Below are positions 52,121 to 62,400 of a DNA stretch of 64,000 nt, piece after piece. The notes under the pieces were generated by a model. That model made no database searches. It was given only the letters and a program-made list of their open reading frames with translations, and had not been told where the DNA came from. The translations under genes were made by a program, and so were the position numbers. Origin of the DNA: Rhizobium terricola (GTDB lineage: Bacteria; Pseudomonadota; Alphaproteobacteria; Rhizobiales; Rhizobiaceae); contig NZ_JABBGK010000003.1 of assembly GCF_012927355.1 (NCBI RefSeq), positions 248,001-312,000 of the forward strand. The letters are read 5' to 3'. Numbering within the stretch: position 1 is the first letter of the stretch; each line of letters begins with the position of its first letter.

Positions 52121-53251
52121 ATGTATCAGAAAACCGTCCTTCCCCTGCTGCTCGTTGCAGCGCTTGCCGGCTGCTCCGCCGAAACGGCGGAAGCGCCGAA
52201 GGAACCGGTCCGTCCGGTCAAGGTCGTCGAGGTGGCTCCGGCCGCGATGACGCGCCAGCTCAGCTATTCGGGCGCCGTCCGCGCCCGCAGCGAAGCAGCA
52301 GCCGGTTTCAGGATCGGCGGCAAGATCGTCGAGCGCAGTGTCCACATCGGTGACCGGGTTCGCGCCGGCGATGTGCTCGCCAGGCTCGATGCCACCGACT
52401 ACGCGCTTTCGGTGACGAGCGCGCGCGCCAATCTCGTCGCGGCCGAACGGCAGGTCGAGACCGCCGACTTCGCGATGAAGCGTGCCGACCAGCTGTTCAA
52501 GCAGCAGGTGGCGGCGAAGGCCCAGCTCGAACAGGCGCAGCTCGCCTACAATCAGGCGGTCGCGGCACGCGATTCCGCCCGTTCGGTGCTCGCCCAGGCG
52601 GAAAACCAGGTCGGCTATGCGGAACTCACGGCCGACAAGGACGGCATCGTGACCGCGACCCATGCCGATGCGGGGCAGGTTGTCGCTGCCGGCACGCCGG
52701 TGGTGACGGTCGCCGTCGACGGCGAAAAGGAAGTCTCGATCGCCGTCCCGGAAAACGACGTCTTCGCATTTGCCCCCGGCAAGGCGGTCAAGGTGGGCGT
52801 CTGGTCGAATGACAGCGTCGCCCTCGAAGGCAAGGTTCGCGAGGTCGCCGGCAGTGCCGATCCGGCGTCGCGCACGTTCTCCGTCCGCGTGTCGCTACCG
52901 GCCGACGATCGGGTGCTGCTCGGCATGACGGCATCGGTTCGGGCCGATGCCGAAAGCGGCCAGCCGCTCTTCAGCCTGCCACTCACCGCGCTCGCGCGTG
53001 ACCCGGCCGACCGTCCGATCGTCTGGACGGTCGATCCGGCAGCGAAGACGGTGCATGAGCGTCCTGTCACCGTGGTCGATTTCTCCGACACCGGCGTGCG
53101 CGTGTCGGAAGGCCTCAAGCCCGGCGACCTCGTCGTCGTCGCGGGGACGCAGTTCATGAGCGAGGATCTGAAGGTGAAGCTTGCGGCCGCCGATGCCGAG
53201 CAGGCCTCGCTTGCCACCGGCAGCATCACGCCTGCCAGCCAGACCCGCTGA
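52121..53251 (+). CDS. RND efflux periplasmic adaptor (membrane fusion lipoprotein)
   Basis: 376-residue HlyD/AcrA-type adaptor. It has a lipoprotein signal with lipobox LAGC (Cys18), a lipoyl/barrel-sandwich half (AGFRIGGKIVERSVHIGDRVRAGDVLARLD, about 55-85), an alpha-hairpin about 90-160 with coiled-coil character, the second half of the lipoyl domain (ADKDGIVTATHADAGQVV) and beta-barrel/membrane-proximal domains to the C-terminus. It bridges the permease to an outer-membrane channel; no TolC-like gene is in the window, so the channel is encoded elsewhere. It is 29 nt upstream of the permease gene. Confidence 0.92.
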   Translation: MYQKTVLPLLLVAALAGCSAETAEAPKEPVRPVKVVEVAPAAMTRQLSYSGAVRARSEAAAGFRIGGKIVERSVHIGDRVRAGDVLARLDATDYALSVTSARANLVAAERQVETADFAMKRADQLFKQQVAAKAQLEQAQLAYNQAVAARDSARSVLAQAENQVGYAELTADKDGIVTATHADAGQVVAAGTPVVTVAVDGEKEVSIAVPENDVFAFAPGKAVKVGVWSNDSVALEGKVREVAGSADPASRTFSVRVSLPADDRVLLGMTASVRADAESGQPLFSLPLTALARDPADRPIVWTVDPAAKTVHERPVTVVDFSDTGVRVSEGLKPGDLVVVAGTQFMSEDLKVKLAAADAEQASLATGSITPASQTR

Positions 53252-53280
53252 CCCAACCCTTTCGAGAACGGATTTACGCC

Positions 53281-56200
53281 ATGACCACGTCCACCGATAA
53301 GGGTTCCTTCAATCTGTCGCGCTGGGCGATCGGTCACCCGAGCATCGCGCGCTTCCTCTTCGGCCTGATCCTGATCGCCGGTGTGCTCGGACTGATGCGC
53401 ATGGGCCAGAAGGAAGACCCCGACTTCACCTTCCGCGTGATGGTCGTTCAGGCCGTCTGGCCAGGGGCCTCGATCACCGACATGCAGGACCAGGTGGTCA
53501 ACAAGATTGAGCGCAAGCTGCAGGAAGTGCCGCATCTCGACTGGGTCAAGTCCTATACCCGGGCCGGCAGCGCGATCATCACGCTGCAGGTCGAGGGCGA
53601 TACCAATGCCGATGACGTGGCAGACGCCTTCTACCAGGTGCGCAAGAAGGTGGGAGACATCTCGAGCGAATTGCCGGAAGGCCTGCTCGGGCCGTATTTC
53701 AACGACGAGTTCGGCGACACCTTCATCACCCTGCACTCGCTGTCCGGCGATGGCTACAGCTATCCCGAGCTCAAGACCTACGCCATCCAGGCGCGTGACA
53801 TGCTGCTGACGACACCGGGCGTCGAGAAAGCGGTCATTCTCGGGGATCAGCCGCAGAAGATCTACATCGACGTCTCCTCCAAGGTTCTTGCGGAACGCGG
53901 CCTGACGTTCAGCGATATCAAGAATGCGCTGGAAGGTCAGAATGCCATCGATCCCGCCGGAACGATCGATACGGGCGAACGCTCGGTCCGCATCTCCGTC
54001 GACGGCGGGTTCGGACGCGCCGAGGACATTCGCGAACTGAGGCTGCGAGCCGGCCAGCAGGTGACCCGTCTCGGCGACATTGCCACGGTCACCGAGGGCA
54101 CCGAAGATCCCTATCAGCGCAAGTTCCGCTTCAACGGCCATGACAGCGTCCAGGTCGGGGTCGTGATGGCCAAGGGCTTCAATGTCACCGATGTCGGCAA
54201 GGCCGTCGAGGAAACCTTCCAGCGCTTCGAAGCATCGCTGCCGCACGGCGTCGAGGTCGCGCAAATCTCGAACCAGCCCGAGGTGGTGCGTGAGGCTGTC
54301 GGCGAGTTCATGAAGGCGCTGGTCGAGGCGCTTGCCATCGTGCTGGTGGTGTCCTTCGTGTCGATCGGCTGGCGTTCCGGTCTGGTCATCGCGATCGCCA
54401 TCCCGCTGGTGCTCGCCGCCACCTTCGCCATCATGTACGAACTCGGCATCGATCTGCAGCGCATCTCGCTCGGGGCGCTGATCATCGCGCTCGGCCTGCT
54501 TGTCGACGATGCGATGATCGTCGTCGAGATGATGGAGCGAAAGCTCGAAGAGGGGCTGCACAAGATCGACGCGGCGAGTTTTGCCTATACCTCGACCGCT
54601 TTCCCGATGCTGACCGGTACGCTGATCACCACGGCAGGCTTCATCCCGGTCGGATTCGCCGAATCCACCGCCGGCGAATATGTACGCTCACTTTTCTACG
54701 TGGTCGGCATTTCGCTGGTCGTATCCTGGTTCGTGGCGGTCTATTTCACGCCCTGGCTGGGGTACATGATCCTCAAGCAGCGGCACCACGCCGGAAGCCA
54801 CCAGGACGTGTTCGATACCGGCTTCTACCGGCGCCTGCGCGCGACGGTCGGCTGGGCCGTGCGCCATCGGCTGATCGTGATCGGCCTGACGCTCGCGACT
54901 TTCGTCACCAGTCTCTGGGCCTTCCAGTTCATTCCGCAGAACTTCTTCCCGCAGTCCTCGCGTCCGGAAATCCTGGTCGATCTGTGGCTGCCGGAAGGGA
55001 CCAGCATCAACGAGGTCGAGACGCAGGCCAAGGCGCTTGAAGGCCGGATCATGGACGACCCGGACAAGCGCTTCGTCGCGACCTATATCGGCGAGGGCGC
55101 ACCGCGCTTCTTCCTGCCGCTCGACCAGCAGCTTCGCAATCCGAACTTCGCCCAGCTTCTCGTGATGGCGAATGACGAGCCGGCTCGCGAGCGCCTGATT
55201 GCCAAGCTCCGCGGCATCCTGGCGGAGGACTTCCCGTCCATCCGTTCGAAGGTCGACAGGCTCTTCCTCGGCCCTCCGACGGGTTGGCCCGTGCAGATGC
55301 GCGTCTCAGGCTCGGATCGGGCCGAGGTTCGCCGTATTGCCGACGAGGTGAAGGCCGTGTTCCTTGCCAATCCGCTCCTGAGTGCCGTTCACGACGACTG
55401 GCTGGAGCCGGTGCCCGCGATGAAGCTGGTGGTAGACCAGGACCGCGCTCGTGCACTCGGCGTCACGTCGCAGCGCCTCCGGCAGATGCTGCAGGCGACG
55501 ATGAGCGGTGCGCCGCTCGCCGATGTCCGGGCCGGTGAGGAGACCATATCGATCGTCGCCCGCGAGCCGGACGACAGCCGGCAGCTGTTGACGGCGGTCA
55601 ACTCGGTCTACATTCCGACCGACAACGGTGCCTTCGTGCCGCTGTCGCAGGTGGCTCGCGTGGTTCCTGTTCTGGAACAGGGCATCGAGTGGCGCCGCGA
55701 TCGCCTGCCGACCATCACGGTTCGCGGTACCTTGCCGGACGACGTACAGTCGAACGACGTGGTGACGGAGATCTATGGCCAATTGCAGGACCTGCGCGCC
55801 AGCCTGCCGGCCGGTTACAAGATCGAGGTACAGGGCGGCGCCGAAGACAGTGCCGAAAGCCAGGCGTCGATCGCCGCCAAGGCCCCGGTCATGCTGCTCG
55901 TCATTGTGGTGTTGCTGATGATCCAGCTTCAGCATTTTGGAAAGGCGATGCTGGTGCTCGCGACCGGTCCGCTCGGTATCATCGGTGCCGCTGCCGCGCT
56001 GCTCGTCAGCGGCGCCCCCTTCGGCTTCGTGGCGATCCTCGGCGTGATTGCCCTGCTCGGGATCATCATCCGCAATTCGATCATCCTGATCGACCAGATC
56101 GACCAGGACATCGCTGCGGGCATGGAGCGTTCGGAAGCAATCATCGGCTCGGCAATCCGCCGTTTCCGCCCGATCATGCTCACGGCACTCACAGCCGTCC

Positions 56201-56424
56201 TGGCGCTGATCCCGATCTCGCGCGGCGTGTTCTGGGGTCCGCTCGCCTATGCGATGATGGGCGGCATCCTTGTGGCAACCGTTCTCACCATCCTGGTGCT
56301 GCCGGCAGCCTATGCCTTGTTCTTCGGTCGCGAGCCGAAGAACAAGGGGAAGGTCGAGGGCGCGGGCGGTGCGGGCGCGGCCGGCAACGAGAACAGCCTG
56401 CCGCCGGCCGTCGCTGCTGAATGA
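53281..56424 (+). CDS. RND-family efflux permease (AcrB/MexF-like superfamily)
   Basis: 1047-residue inner-membrane transporter with 12 TM segments and two large periplasmic loops, the normal RND length. The TM4 proton-relay pair Asp-Asp is in LLVDDAMIVVE (about residues 409-410), and the Lys/Arg-type partner in TM10 lies in the VIALLGIIIRNSIILIDQIDQD segment. The substrate class (hydrophobic drugs, or metals) cannot be set; there is no Met/His-rich heavy-metal pattern, so a hydrophobic-compound pump is more likely. It ends in an Ala/Gly-rich tail. Translation follows the adaptor gene by 29 nt. Confidence 0.93.
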   Translation: MTTSTDKGSFNLSRWAIGHPSIARFLFGLILIAGVLGLMRMGQKEDPDFTFRVMVVQAVWPGASITDMQDQVVNKIERKLQEVPHLDWVKSYTRAGSAIITLQVEGDTNADDVADAFYQVRKKVGDISSELPEGLLGPYFNDEFGDTFITLHSLSGDGYSYPELKTYAIQARDMLLTTPGVEKAVILGDQPQKIYIDVSSKVLAERGLTFSDIKNALEGQNAIDPAGTIDTGERSVRISVDGGFGRAEDIRELRLRAGQQVTRLGDIATVTEGTEDPYQRKFRFNGHDSVQVGVVMAKGFNVTDVGKAVEETFQRFEASLPHGVEVAQISNQPEVVREAVGEFMKALVEALAIVLVVSFVSIGWRSGLVIAIAIPLVLAATFAIMYELGIDLQRISLGALIIALGLLVDDAMIVVEMMERKLEEGLHKIDAASFAYTSTAFPMLTGTLITTAGFIPVGFAESTAGEYVRSLFYVVGISLVVSWFVAVYFTPWLGYMILKQRHHAGSHQDVFDTGFYRRLRATVGWAVRHRLIVIGLTLATFVTSLWAFQFIPQNFFPQSSRPEILVDLWLPEGTSINEVETQAKALEGRIMDDPDKRFVATYIGEGAPRFFLPLDQQLRNPNFAQLLVMANDEPARERLIAKLRGILAEDFPSIRSKVDRLFLGPPTGWPVQMRVSGSDRAEVRRIADEVKAVFLANPLLSAVHDDWLEPVPAMKLVVDQDRARALGVTSQRLRQMLQATMSGAPLADVRAGEETISIVAREPDDSRQLLTAVNSVYIPTDNGAFVPLSQVARVVPVLEQGIEWRRDRLPTITVRGTLPDDVQSNDVVTEIYGQLQDLRASLPAGYKIEVQGGAEDSAESQASIAAKAPVMLLVIVVLLMIQLQHFGKAMLVLATGPLGIIGAAAALLVSGAPFGFVAILGVIALLGIIIRNSIILIDQIDQDIAAGMERSEAIIGSAIRRFRPIMLTALTAVLALIPISRGVFWGPLAYAMMGGILVATVLTILVLPAAYALFFGREPKNKGKVEGAGGAGAAGNENSLPPAVAAE

Positions 56425-56464
56425 GGCCTGGCGGCCGACGTCGATTGAGACCGCGGCCGCTTGT

Positions 56465-56485
56465 CTTCCCGGCGATGCCGGGAAG
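56465..56485. terminator. Perfect hairpin between convergent RND and ndvA genes
   Basis: CTTCCCGGC-GAT-GCCGGGAAG: nine pairs and a 3-nt loop in the 64-nt space between two convergent genes, so it can act in both transcripts. On the + strand it is followed by a short pyrimidine run (TCTTC). Confidence 0.6.
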
Positions 56486-56488
56486 TCT

Positions 56489-58243
56489 TCAGGGTGCTGC
56501 TGCTGCGGCGGCCGTTTCCTCGGTCAGCAGGCCGCTCGTCTTGAGCAGGGAGGCGAAGCGACCGCCGCTGGCGCTGAGCTCGTCATAACCGCCCATCTCG
56601 ACGATGCGACCGTGATCGAGGAAGAGCACGAGGTCGGCCTCGCGCACGGTGGAAAGTCGATGCGCGATGATGAAGGTCGTGCGGTTCCTGCGAAGGCGGT
56701 CGATCGCCGCTTTCACGCGCGCTTCCGTCTCGACATCCAGCGCACTGGTCGCCTCGTCCAGAACGAGGATTGGCGCATTCTTCAGGATCGCGCGGGCAAT
56801 CGCGATACGCTGGCGCTCGCCGCCGGAGAGACGGTTGCCGCGCTCGCCGACGACGGTCGTCAGGCCGGCGAGGCGGCTTTCGATGAAGTCCGTCGCTGCC
56901 GCGGCCTCGGCCGCCTTGAGGATTTCCTCGTCACTCGCGTCCTCGCGACCCAGCCGGATATTCTCCTGGATGGAGCGGTTGAGCAGGCCGGCATCCTGGA
57001 AGACCGTGGCGATCGAATGGCGGAGCGATTTTCGGGTGACGGCCGAGATGTCCGTACCGTCGATCAGGATCTTGCCCTTCTGCGGTTCGTGAACGCGCTG
57101 GAGCAGGTTGATCAGCGTCGTCTTGCCGGCGCCGGTCGGTCCGACAATGGCGATCGTCTGCCCGGCCTTTACTGAGAAGGAGACGTCGTGAACGCCCTGG
57201 GTGGTGTTGGCGAAATCGAAGGAGACGTCGCGGAACTCGACGTCTCCCTTCACGTCCTTGAGTTCGGCGGCACCGGCCGGCTCCTCGCGTTCCTGGACGG
57301 AATCCTCAAGCTGGTAGAAATCCTCGAGCTTGGATCGTGCCTCGAAGATCTGGGTGGCGAACTGGCGCATCTGGTCCAGTCGACCGATGAGCAGGCCGGC
57401 AAAGCCGGTAAAGGCGATGATGTCGCCGACCTTCAGTTCGCCCTGCTGGACGAGGATCGTGCCGATTACCAGGATGACCAGCATCGAAACTGTGGAGGCG
57501 ATGCGGTTGAGGGCGCTGGCGATGGCCCACCAGTCGAGCACCGGATATTGGGCGGCGAGCAGCTGCTGCGCATACTGCTTCAGCGCACGCGTCTCGGCCT
57601 CGATGCGGTTGTAGCTGTGCAGCACCGAGACGTTGCTGATCGAGTCGCTGACGTGGGAAAAGACCGTATGGTAGTGGCTTTCCACGGAGGCCTGACCCTC
57701 CTTGGTGCGGTTCATCACCGTCTTGCCGATCAGGACGTAGAGCACGCTGAGGACGATCAGCACGGAGGACAGCCGCCAGTCCATCGAAAAGGCGGTCGGA
57801 ATGAGCAGGGTGAGTGCCACGGCGGTCGCCAGGTGAGTCCGCATGAACTCAAGCCACAGGCCAAAAAGGGTCTCGCTTGCTCGCAGCAGGGTGTGCAGGG
57901 CGTTCGAGGTGCCGCGCTGGTGATGCCAGTTCAAGGGCATGGAGATGATGCGGCCGAAGGCTTCGGTCAAAAGATCGGCGCGGCGGCCATGGGCGAGCCG
58001 ATCGGCTTCGCGGGCGACCAGCACATAGGCAATCGTGTTGAATACGCCGAAACCGCCCCAGGCGATCAGCATGGTCTTGGCATCGCCCTTTTCCGAGATG
58101 GCGTCGATGATTCGGCCAAAGAGGATGGGCTCGACGATGGTAATGACCGCCAGAATGATGTTGGCAATCACCACCATGGTCACCCGCAGGCGGTAGGCCG
58201 CCAGATATTTGAGAGCCTTGATGTAAACCTGGAACAAGGACAA
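56489..58243 (-). CDS. ndvA: Cyclic beta-1,2-glucan exporter NdvA/ChvA (ABC permease-ATPase)
   Basis: About 584-residue half-ABC exporter: an N-terminal membrane domain with six TM segments (about 1-310), and an ATPase domain with Walker A GPTGAGKTTL, signature LSGGERQRIAIARA and Walker B ILVLDEATSALD. The full sequence has the NdvA character (LFQVYIKALKYL start, ITIVEPILFGRIIDAI, NWHHQRGTSNALHTLL). It exports cyclic beta-1,2-glucan, needed for osmoadaptation and plant interaction. The start is set at TTG 58243 (then SLFQVY), with GGGGT 8 nt upstream, to match the family's N-terminus; the frame continues to a TTG at 58288. ndvB lies about 5 kb away on the same strand. Confidence 0.93.
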   Translation of the reverse strand: MSLFQVYIKALKYLAAYRLRVTMVVIANIILAVITIVEPILFGRIIDAISEKGDAKTMLIAWGGFGVFNTIAYVLVAREADRLAHGRRADLLTEAFGRIISMPLNWHHQRGTSNALHTLLRASETLFGLWLEFMRTHLATAVALTLLIPTAFSMDWRLSSVLIVLSVLYVLIGKTVMNRTKEGQASVESHYHTVFSHVSDSISNVSVLHSYNRIEAETRALKQYAQQLLAAQYPVLDWWAIASALNRIASTVSMLVILVIGTILVQQGELKVGDIIAFTGFAGLLIGRLDQMRQFATQIFEARSKLEDFYQLEDSVQEREEPAGAAELKDVKGDVEFRDVSFDFANTTQGVHDVSFSVKAGQTIAIVGPTGAGKTTLINLLQRVHEPQKGKILIDGTDISAVTRKSLRHSIATVFQDAGLLNRSIQENIRLGREDASDEEILKAAEAAAATDFIESRLAGLTTVVGERGNRLSGGERQRIAIARAILKNAPILVLDEATSALDVETEARVKAAIDRLRRNRTTFIIAHRLSTVREADLVLFLDHGRIVEMGGYDELSASGGRFASLLKTSGLLTEETAAAAAAP

Positions 58244-58319
58244 TTGCTTTACCCCATCAGCGGGCCTGAATGGCGCGCGCTGTTTCAACCGTTTTTCTTA
58301 TAAACCGACAAGGACATAT

Positions 58320-58334
58320 GCCATAGTACATGGC
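58320..58334. promoter_or_regulatory. ExpR-like binding site upstream of ndvA
   Basis: Dyad GCCAT-AGTAC-ATGGC, 77-91 nt upstream of the ndvA start. Its core CATAGTACATGG (58322-58333) matches 10 of 12 positions of the S. meliloti ExpR consensus TATAGTACATGT as I recall it from the literature. The site is seen; its use by the adjacent regulator is inference. Confidence 0.55.
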
Positions 58335-58475
58335 GGGTCGATTGCATCTTTTCGGCGGCCCGCAGACGCGCAATCCACCCAGGAATGGTCGGTCGTTCAT
58401 GTTCCGACCCGCATGATTGTGGTGGTCAGCTTTTGCACGGATGGCTAGATTTCATGTGTTAGATTTAAATGCCTC

Positions 58476-58492
58476 CTAACCGAATATGTTAG
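58476..58492. promoter_or_regulatory. Dyad CTAAC-N7-GTTAG upstream of the LuxR-type gene
   Basis: An inverted repeat with an extra direct copy of TGTTAG at 58457-58462; the TGTTAG copies start 30 nt apart, about three helical turns. Possible operator for the control of the LuxR-type gene by itself or by another factor. Confidence 0.35.
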
Positions 58493-58589
58493 CTTATGCC
58501 CCAATTCCACCCGGCCAAGGCCGATAGAAACGGGCGCCGTATGGCTTTTTCGTGATTTCGCTCGGGTGATGACTTTTTGGGGGGTTCGT

Positions 58590-59330
58590 GTGAGCGTTAA
58601 TCAGTTGGTCCAGTTCCTGGTCATCGCCGACGAGTACCGGAATGCGGAAGAAGTGGTGGCTGAATTGCAGAAGCTGTTCAGTCTCTATCGGTTCGAATAC
58701 TACGGCATCGTTCGCCAGCCGAAGCCGAACGAGAACCCGATGTCACTGGTTCTGATGGGACATTGGCCGGAGCGCTGGCCGGAGACCTATATCACGAAGA
58801 AATTCGTGCTGATCGATCCGACGATCCGGTATCTCGGTCAGGCACAGAAGGGATTCCGCTGGAGCGACACGCTGGGTTTCTTCAAGAATGACCCGCACCG
58901 CAAGCGGATGGAGCGCATGATGATGGAGTCCGTCCGCTTCGGCCTGCAGGACGGTTACATTTTTCCTGTCCATGGGCGCACCGGTCTGCTCGGCAACATG
59001 ACCGTCGGCGGCAAACCTGTCGATCTGTCTCCGGTCGAGATAACCCTTTTCGATGCGGTGGCGAAGAAGGCCTTCTGGCGTTTGCTCGAGCTTCGCAAAC
59101 AGGTCGACGATGTGATGGAGGCCACCAAGGTCGACACGCGCATGACCCGGCGTGAAATGGAAGTCTTGAACTATCTTGCAGACGGCATGACGTCGAACGA
59201 CATCAGCAAGGTGCTCAACATCTCAAACCACACGGTTGACTGGTACATGAACGGTATCCAGGACAAGCTTCGGGCGAAGAACCGGCAGCACGTGGTTGCG
59301 CTTGCCTTCCGGCTCGGCCTGATCACCTGA
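58590..59330 (+). CDS. expR: LuxR-family quorum-sensing regulator, ExpR-like
   Basis: About 246 residues from GTG 58590, chosen because GGGGGG lies 5 nt upstream; an ATG at 58569 is the alternative. The N-terminal autoinducer-binding domain keeps the four ligand-pocket residues of TraR with identical spacing, all shifted by six: Trp63, Tyr67, Asp76 and Trp91 (TraR 57, 61, 70, 85). The C-terminal GerE-type HTH (about 175-246) has MTRREMEVLNYLADGMTSND and NHTVDWYMNGIQDKL. There is no luxI-type synthase here, so it is a solo receptor. Its place between ndvA and pyc is that of S. meliloti expR, which responds to long-chain AHLs and controls exopolysaccharide and motility; identity rests on this synteny and the fold. 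Confidence 0.82.
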   Translation: MSVNQLVQFLVIADEYRNAEEVVAELQKLFSLYRFEYYGIVRQPKPNENPMSLVLMGHWPERWPETYITKKFVLIDPTIRYLGQAQKGFRWSDTLGFFKNDPHRKRMERMMMESVRFGLQDGYIFPVHGRTGLLGNMTVGGKPVDLSPVEITLFDAVAKKAFWRLLELRKQVDDVMEATKVDTRMTRREMEVLNYLADGMTSNDISKVLNISNHTVDWYMNGIQDKLRAKNRQHVVALAFRLGLIT

Positions 59331-59444
59331 AACCGCGCGGAAATTTAGCAGGCCGCGGTCGGAGAAATTGAACTTCCGGGCACAACAGGATATGGAGATT
59401 TCGCAGGTGCAGCATGCCCCGCTAAATCGACTGAGGAGACCGAT

Positions 59445-62400
59445 TTGTCCATATCCAAGATTCTCGTTGCCAATCGATCCGAAATTGCCATTCGCGTGTT
59501 CCGCGCGGCCAATGAACTTGGCCTGAAAACGGTTGCGATATGGGCGGAGGAGGACAAGCTCTCCCTGCATCGATTCAAGGCGGACGAGAGTTATCAGGTT
59601 GGACGTGGCCCTCACCTGGCCCGTGAACTCGGACCGATCGAAAGCTACCTGTCGATCGACGAGGTGATCCGTGTGGCCAAGCTTTCGGGCGCGGACGCCA
59701 TTCATCCGGGCTATGGCCTCCTTTCCGAAAGTCCCGAGTTTGTCGATGCCTGCAACGATGCAGGCATTACTTTTATCGGGCCGCGCGGGGAGACCATGCG
59801 GCAGCTCGGAAACAAGGTGGCGGCGCGCAATCTTGCGATCTCTGTCGGCGTCCCTGTGGTTCCGGCGACCGATCCGCTGCCCGATGATATGGCGGAAGTC
59901 GCCCGCATGGCCGAGGAGATCGGTTACCCGGTGATGCTCAAGGCATCCTGGGGCGGCGGCGGCCGCGGCATGCGTGCGATCCGTGACCCGAAGGACCTGG
60001 CTCGCGAAGTCACCGAGGCGAAGCGCGAAGCGATGGCAGCGTTCGGCAAGGACGAAGTCTATCTCGAGAAGCTGGTCGAGAAGGCCCGCCACGTCGAGAG
60101 CCAGATCCTCGGCGACATGCACGGCAACGTGGTCCATCTGTTCGAGCGCGACTGCTCAATCCAGCGCCGCAACCAGAAGGTCGTCGAACGCGCTCCCGCT
60201 CCCTATCTTAGCGAGGCACAGCGACAGGAGCTCGCCTCCTACTCGCTGAAGATCGCCCAGGCCACGAGCTATGTGGGCGCCGGCACCGTCGAATACCTGA
60301 TGGATGCCGACAGCGGTAAGTTCTACTTCATCGAGGTCAACCCGCGCATCCAGGTCGAGCACACGGTCACCGAAGTCGTGACCGGCATCGACATCGTCAA
60401 GGCGCAGATCCACATCCTCGACGGACACGCGATCGGAACGGCGGAATCCGGCGTTCCGGCCCAGTCCGACATCCGGTTGAACGGCCATGCGCTCCAGTGC
60501 CGCATCACCACCGAGGACCCGGAGCACAACTTCATCCCGGATTACGGCCGGATCACCGCCTATCGCGGCGCGACCGGTTTCGGTATCCGCCTCGACGGCG
60601 GTACGGCTTATTCGGGAGCGGTCATCACGCGCTACTACGATCCGCTGCTCGAAAAGGTGACCGCCTGGGCGCCGACGCCACAGGAGGCGATACAGCGCAT
60701 GGACCGTGCGTTGCGCGAGTTCCGTATCCGCGGCGTCGCGACGAACCTTACCTTCCTCGAGGCGATCATCGGGCACCCGAAGTTCCGCGACAACAGCTAT
60801 ACGACGCGGTTCATCGACTCGACGCCAGAGCTCTTCGCCCAGGTGAAGCGCCAGGACCGTGCGACGAAGCTGCTGACCTATCTCGCCGACGTGACCGTCA
60901 ACGGGCATCCCGAGGCCAAGGGGCGTCCGCGTCCGCCGGCTGATGCGGCGGAGCCGGTGGTGCCTTACATCGATGCGCCGGTCCCGGACGGTACGAAGCA
61001 GCTTCTCGACACGCTCGGCCCGGTCAAGTTCGCCGAATGGATGCGCAACGAGACGCGCGTGCTCGTCACCGACACGACGATGCGCGACGGCCACCAGTCG
61101 CTGCTCGCGACCCGCATGCGCACCTATGACATCGCGCGCGCCGCAGGCGCCTATGCGCGGGCCCTGCCGAACCTGCTCTCGCTCGAATGCTGGGGCGGCG
61201 CGACCTTCGACGTGTCGATGCGCTTCCTGACGGAAGATCCGTGGGAGCGTCTGGCACTCGTGCGCGAAGGGGCACCGAACCTCCTGCTGCAGATGCTGCT
61301 GCGCGGCGCAAACGGCGTCGGCTACAAGAACTATTCCGACAACGTCGTGAAATATTTCGTACGCCAGGCAGCAGCCGGCGGCATCGATCTTTTTCGCGTG
61401 TTCGACTGCCTGAACTGGGTCGAGAACATGCGCGTCTCGATGGATGCCGTGGCGGAGGAGAACAAGCTCTGCGAGGCTGCCATCTGCTATACGGGTGACA
61501 TCCTCAACTCCGCCCGGCCGAAATACGATCTCAAGTACTACACCGCGCTGGCCGCCGACCTGGAAAAGGCCGGTGCGCATATCATCGCGGTCAAGGACAT
61601 GGCCGGCCTCCTGAAGCCGGCTGCGGCCCGGATCCTCTTCAAGGCGTTGCGCGAAGCGACCAGCTTGCCGATCCATTTCCACACGCACGACACCTCGGGC
61701 ATTTCGGCCGCGACCGTCCTGGCCGCCGTCGAGGCAGGCGTCGATGCGGTCGATGCGGCGATGGACAGCCTGTCGGGCAATACCTCGCAGCCGTGCCTGG
61801 GCTCGATCGTCGAGGCGCTGCGCGGTTCGGAACGCGATCCGGGCCTCGACCCCTACTGGATCCGCCGCCTGTCGTTCTACTGGGAGGCCGTGCGCAACCA
61901 GTATGCCGCCTTCGAAAGCGACCTCAAGGGGCCGGCTTCGGAAGTCTACCTGCACGAAATGCCGGGCGGCCAGTTCACCAATCTCAAGGAGCAGGCCCGT
62001 TCGCTCGGCCTCGAGACCCGCTGGCACGAAGTGGCCCAGGCCTATGCCGATGCGAACCAGATGTTCGGCGACATCGTCAAGGTGACGCCGTCCTCCAAGG
62101 TGGTCGGCGACATGGCGCTGATGATGGTCAGCCAGGACCTTACGGTCGAAGACGTCGTCGATCCGGCCAAGGACGTGTCCTTCCCGGAATCGGTTGTCTC
62201 GATGCTGCGCGGTGATCTCGGCCAGCCGCCGATCGGATGGCCGGAGGGTCTGCAGAAGAAGGCGCTGAAGGGCGAACAGCCCTACACGGTGCGTCCGGGC
62301 TCGCTGCTCGAAGACACCGACCTCGAAGCCGAACGCAAGGCGATCGAGGAGAAGCTCGACCGCAAGATCAGCGACTTCGAGCTTGCTTCCTACCTGATGT

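Larger units (their letters stand above)
58244..58589. promoter_or_regulatory. ndvA-expR divergent regulatory region
   Basis: 346 nt between head-to-head ndvA and the LuxR-type gene, relatively A+T-rich around 58440-58500. It contains the ExpR-like site at 58320-58334 and, nearer the LuxR gene, CTAAC-N7-GTTAG (58476-58492) with a further GTTAG at 58458, 30 nt from the last copy. Both genes must be started from here. Confidence 0.6.

Noticed and set aside
52615-54561. 648-codon open frame antisense to the efflux genes
   Set aside because: It runs across the adaptor-permease junction on the opposite strand, with no ribosome-binding site and a composition typical of a codon-bias shadow.
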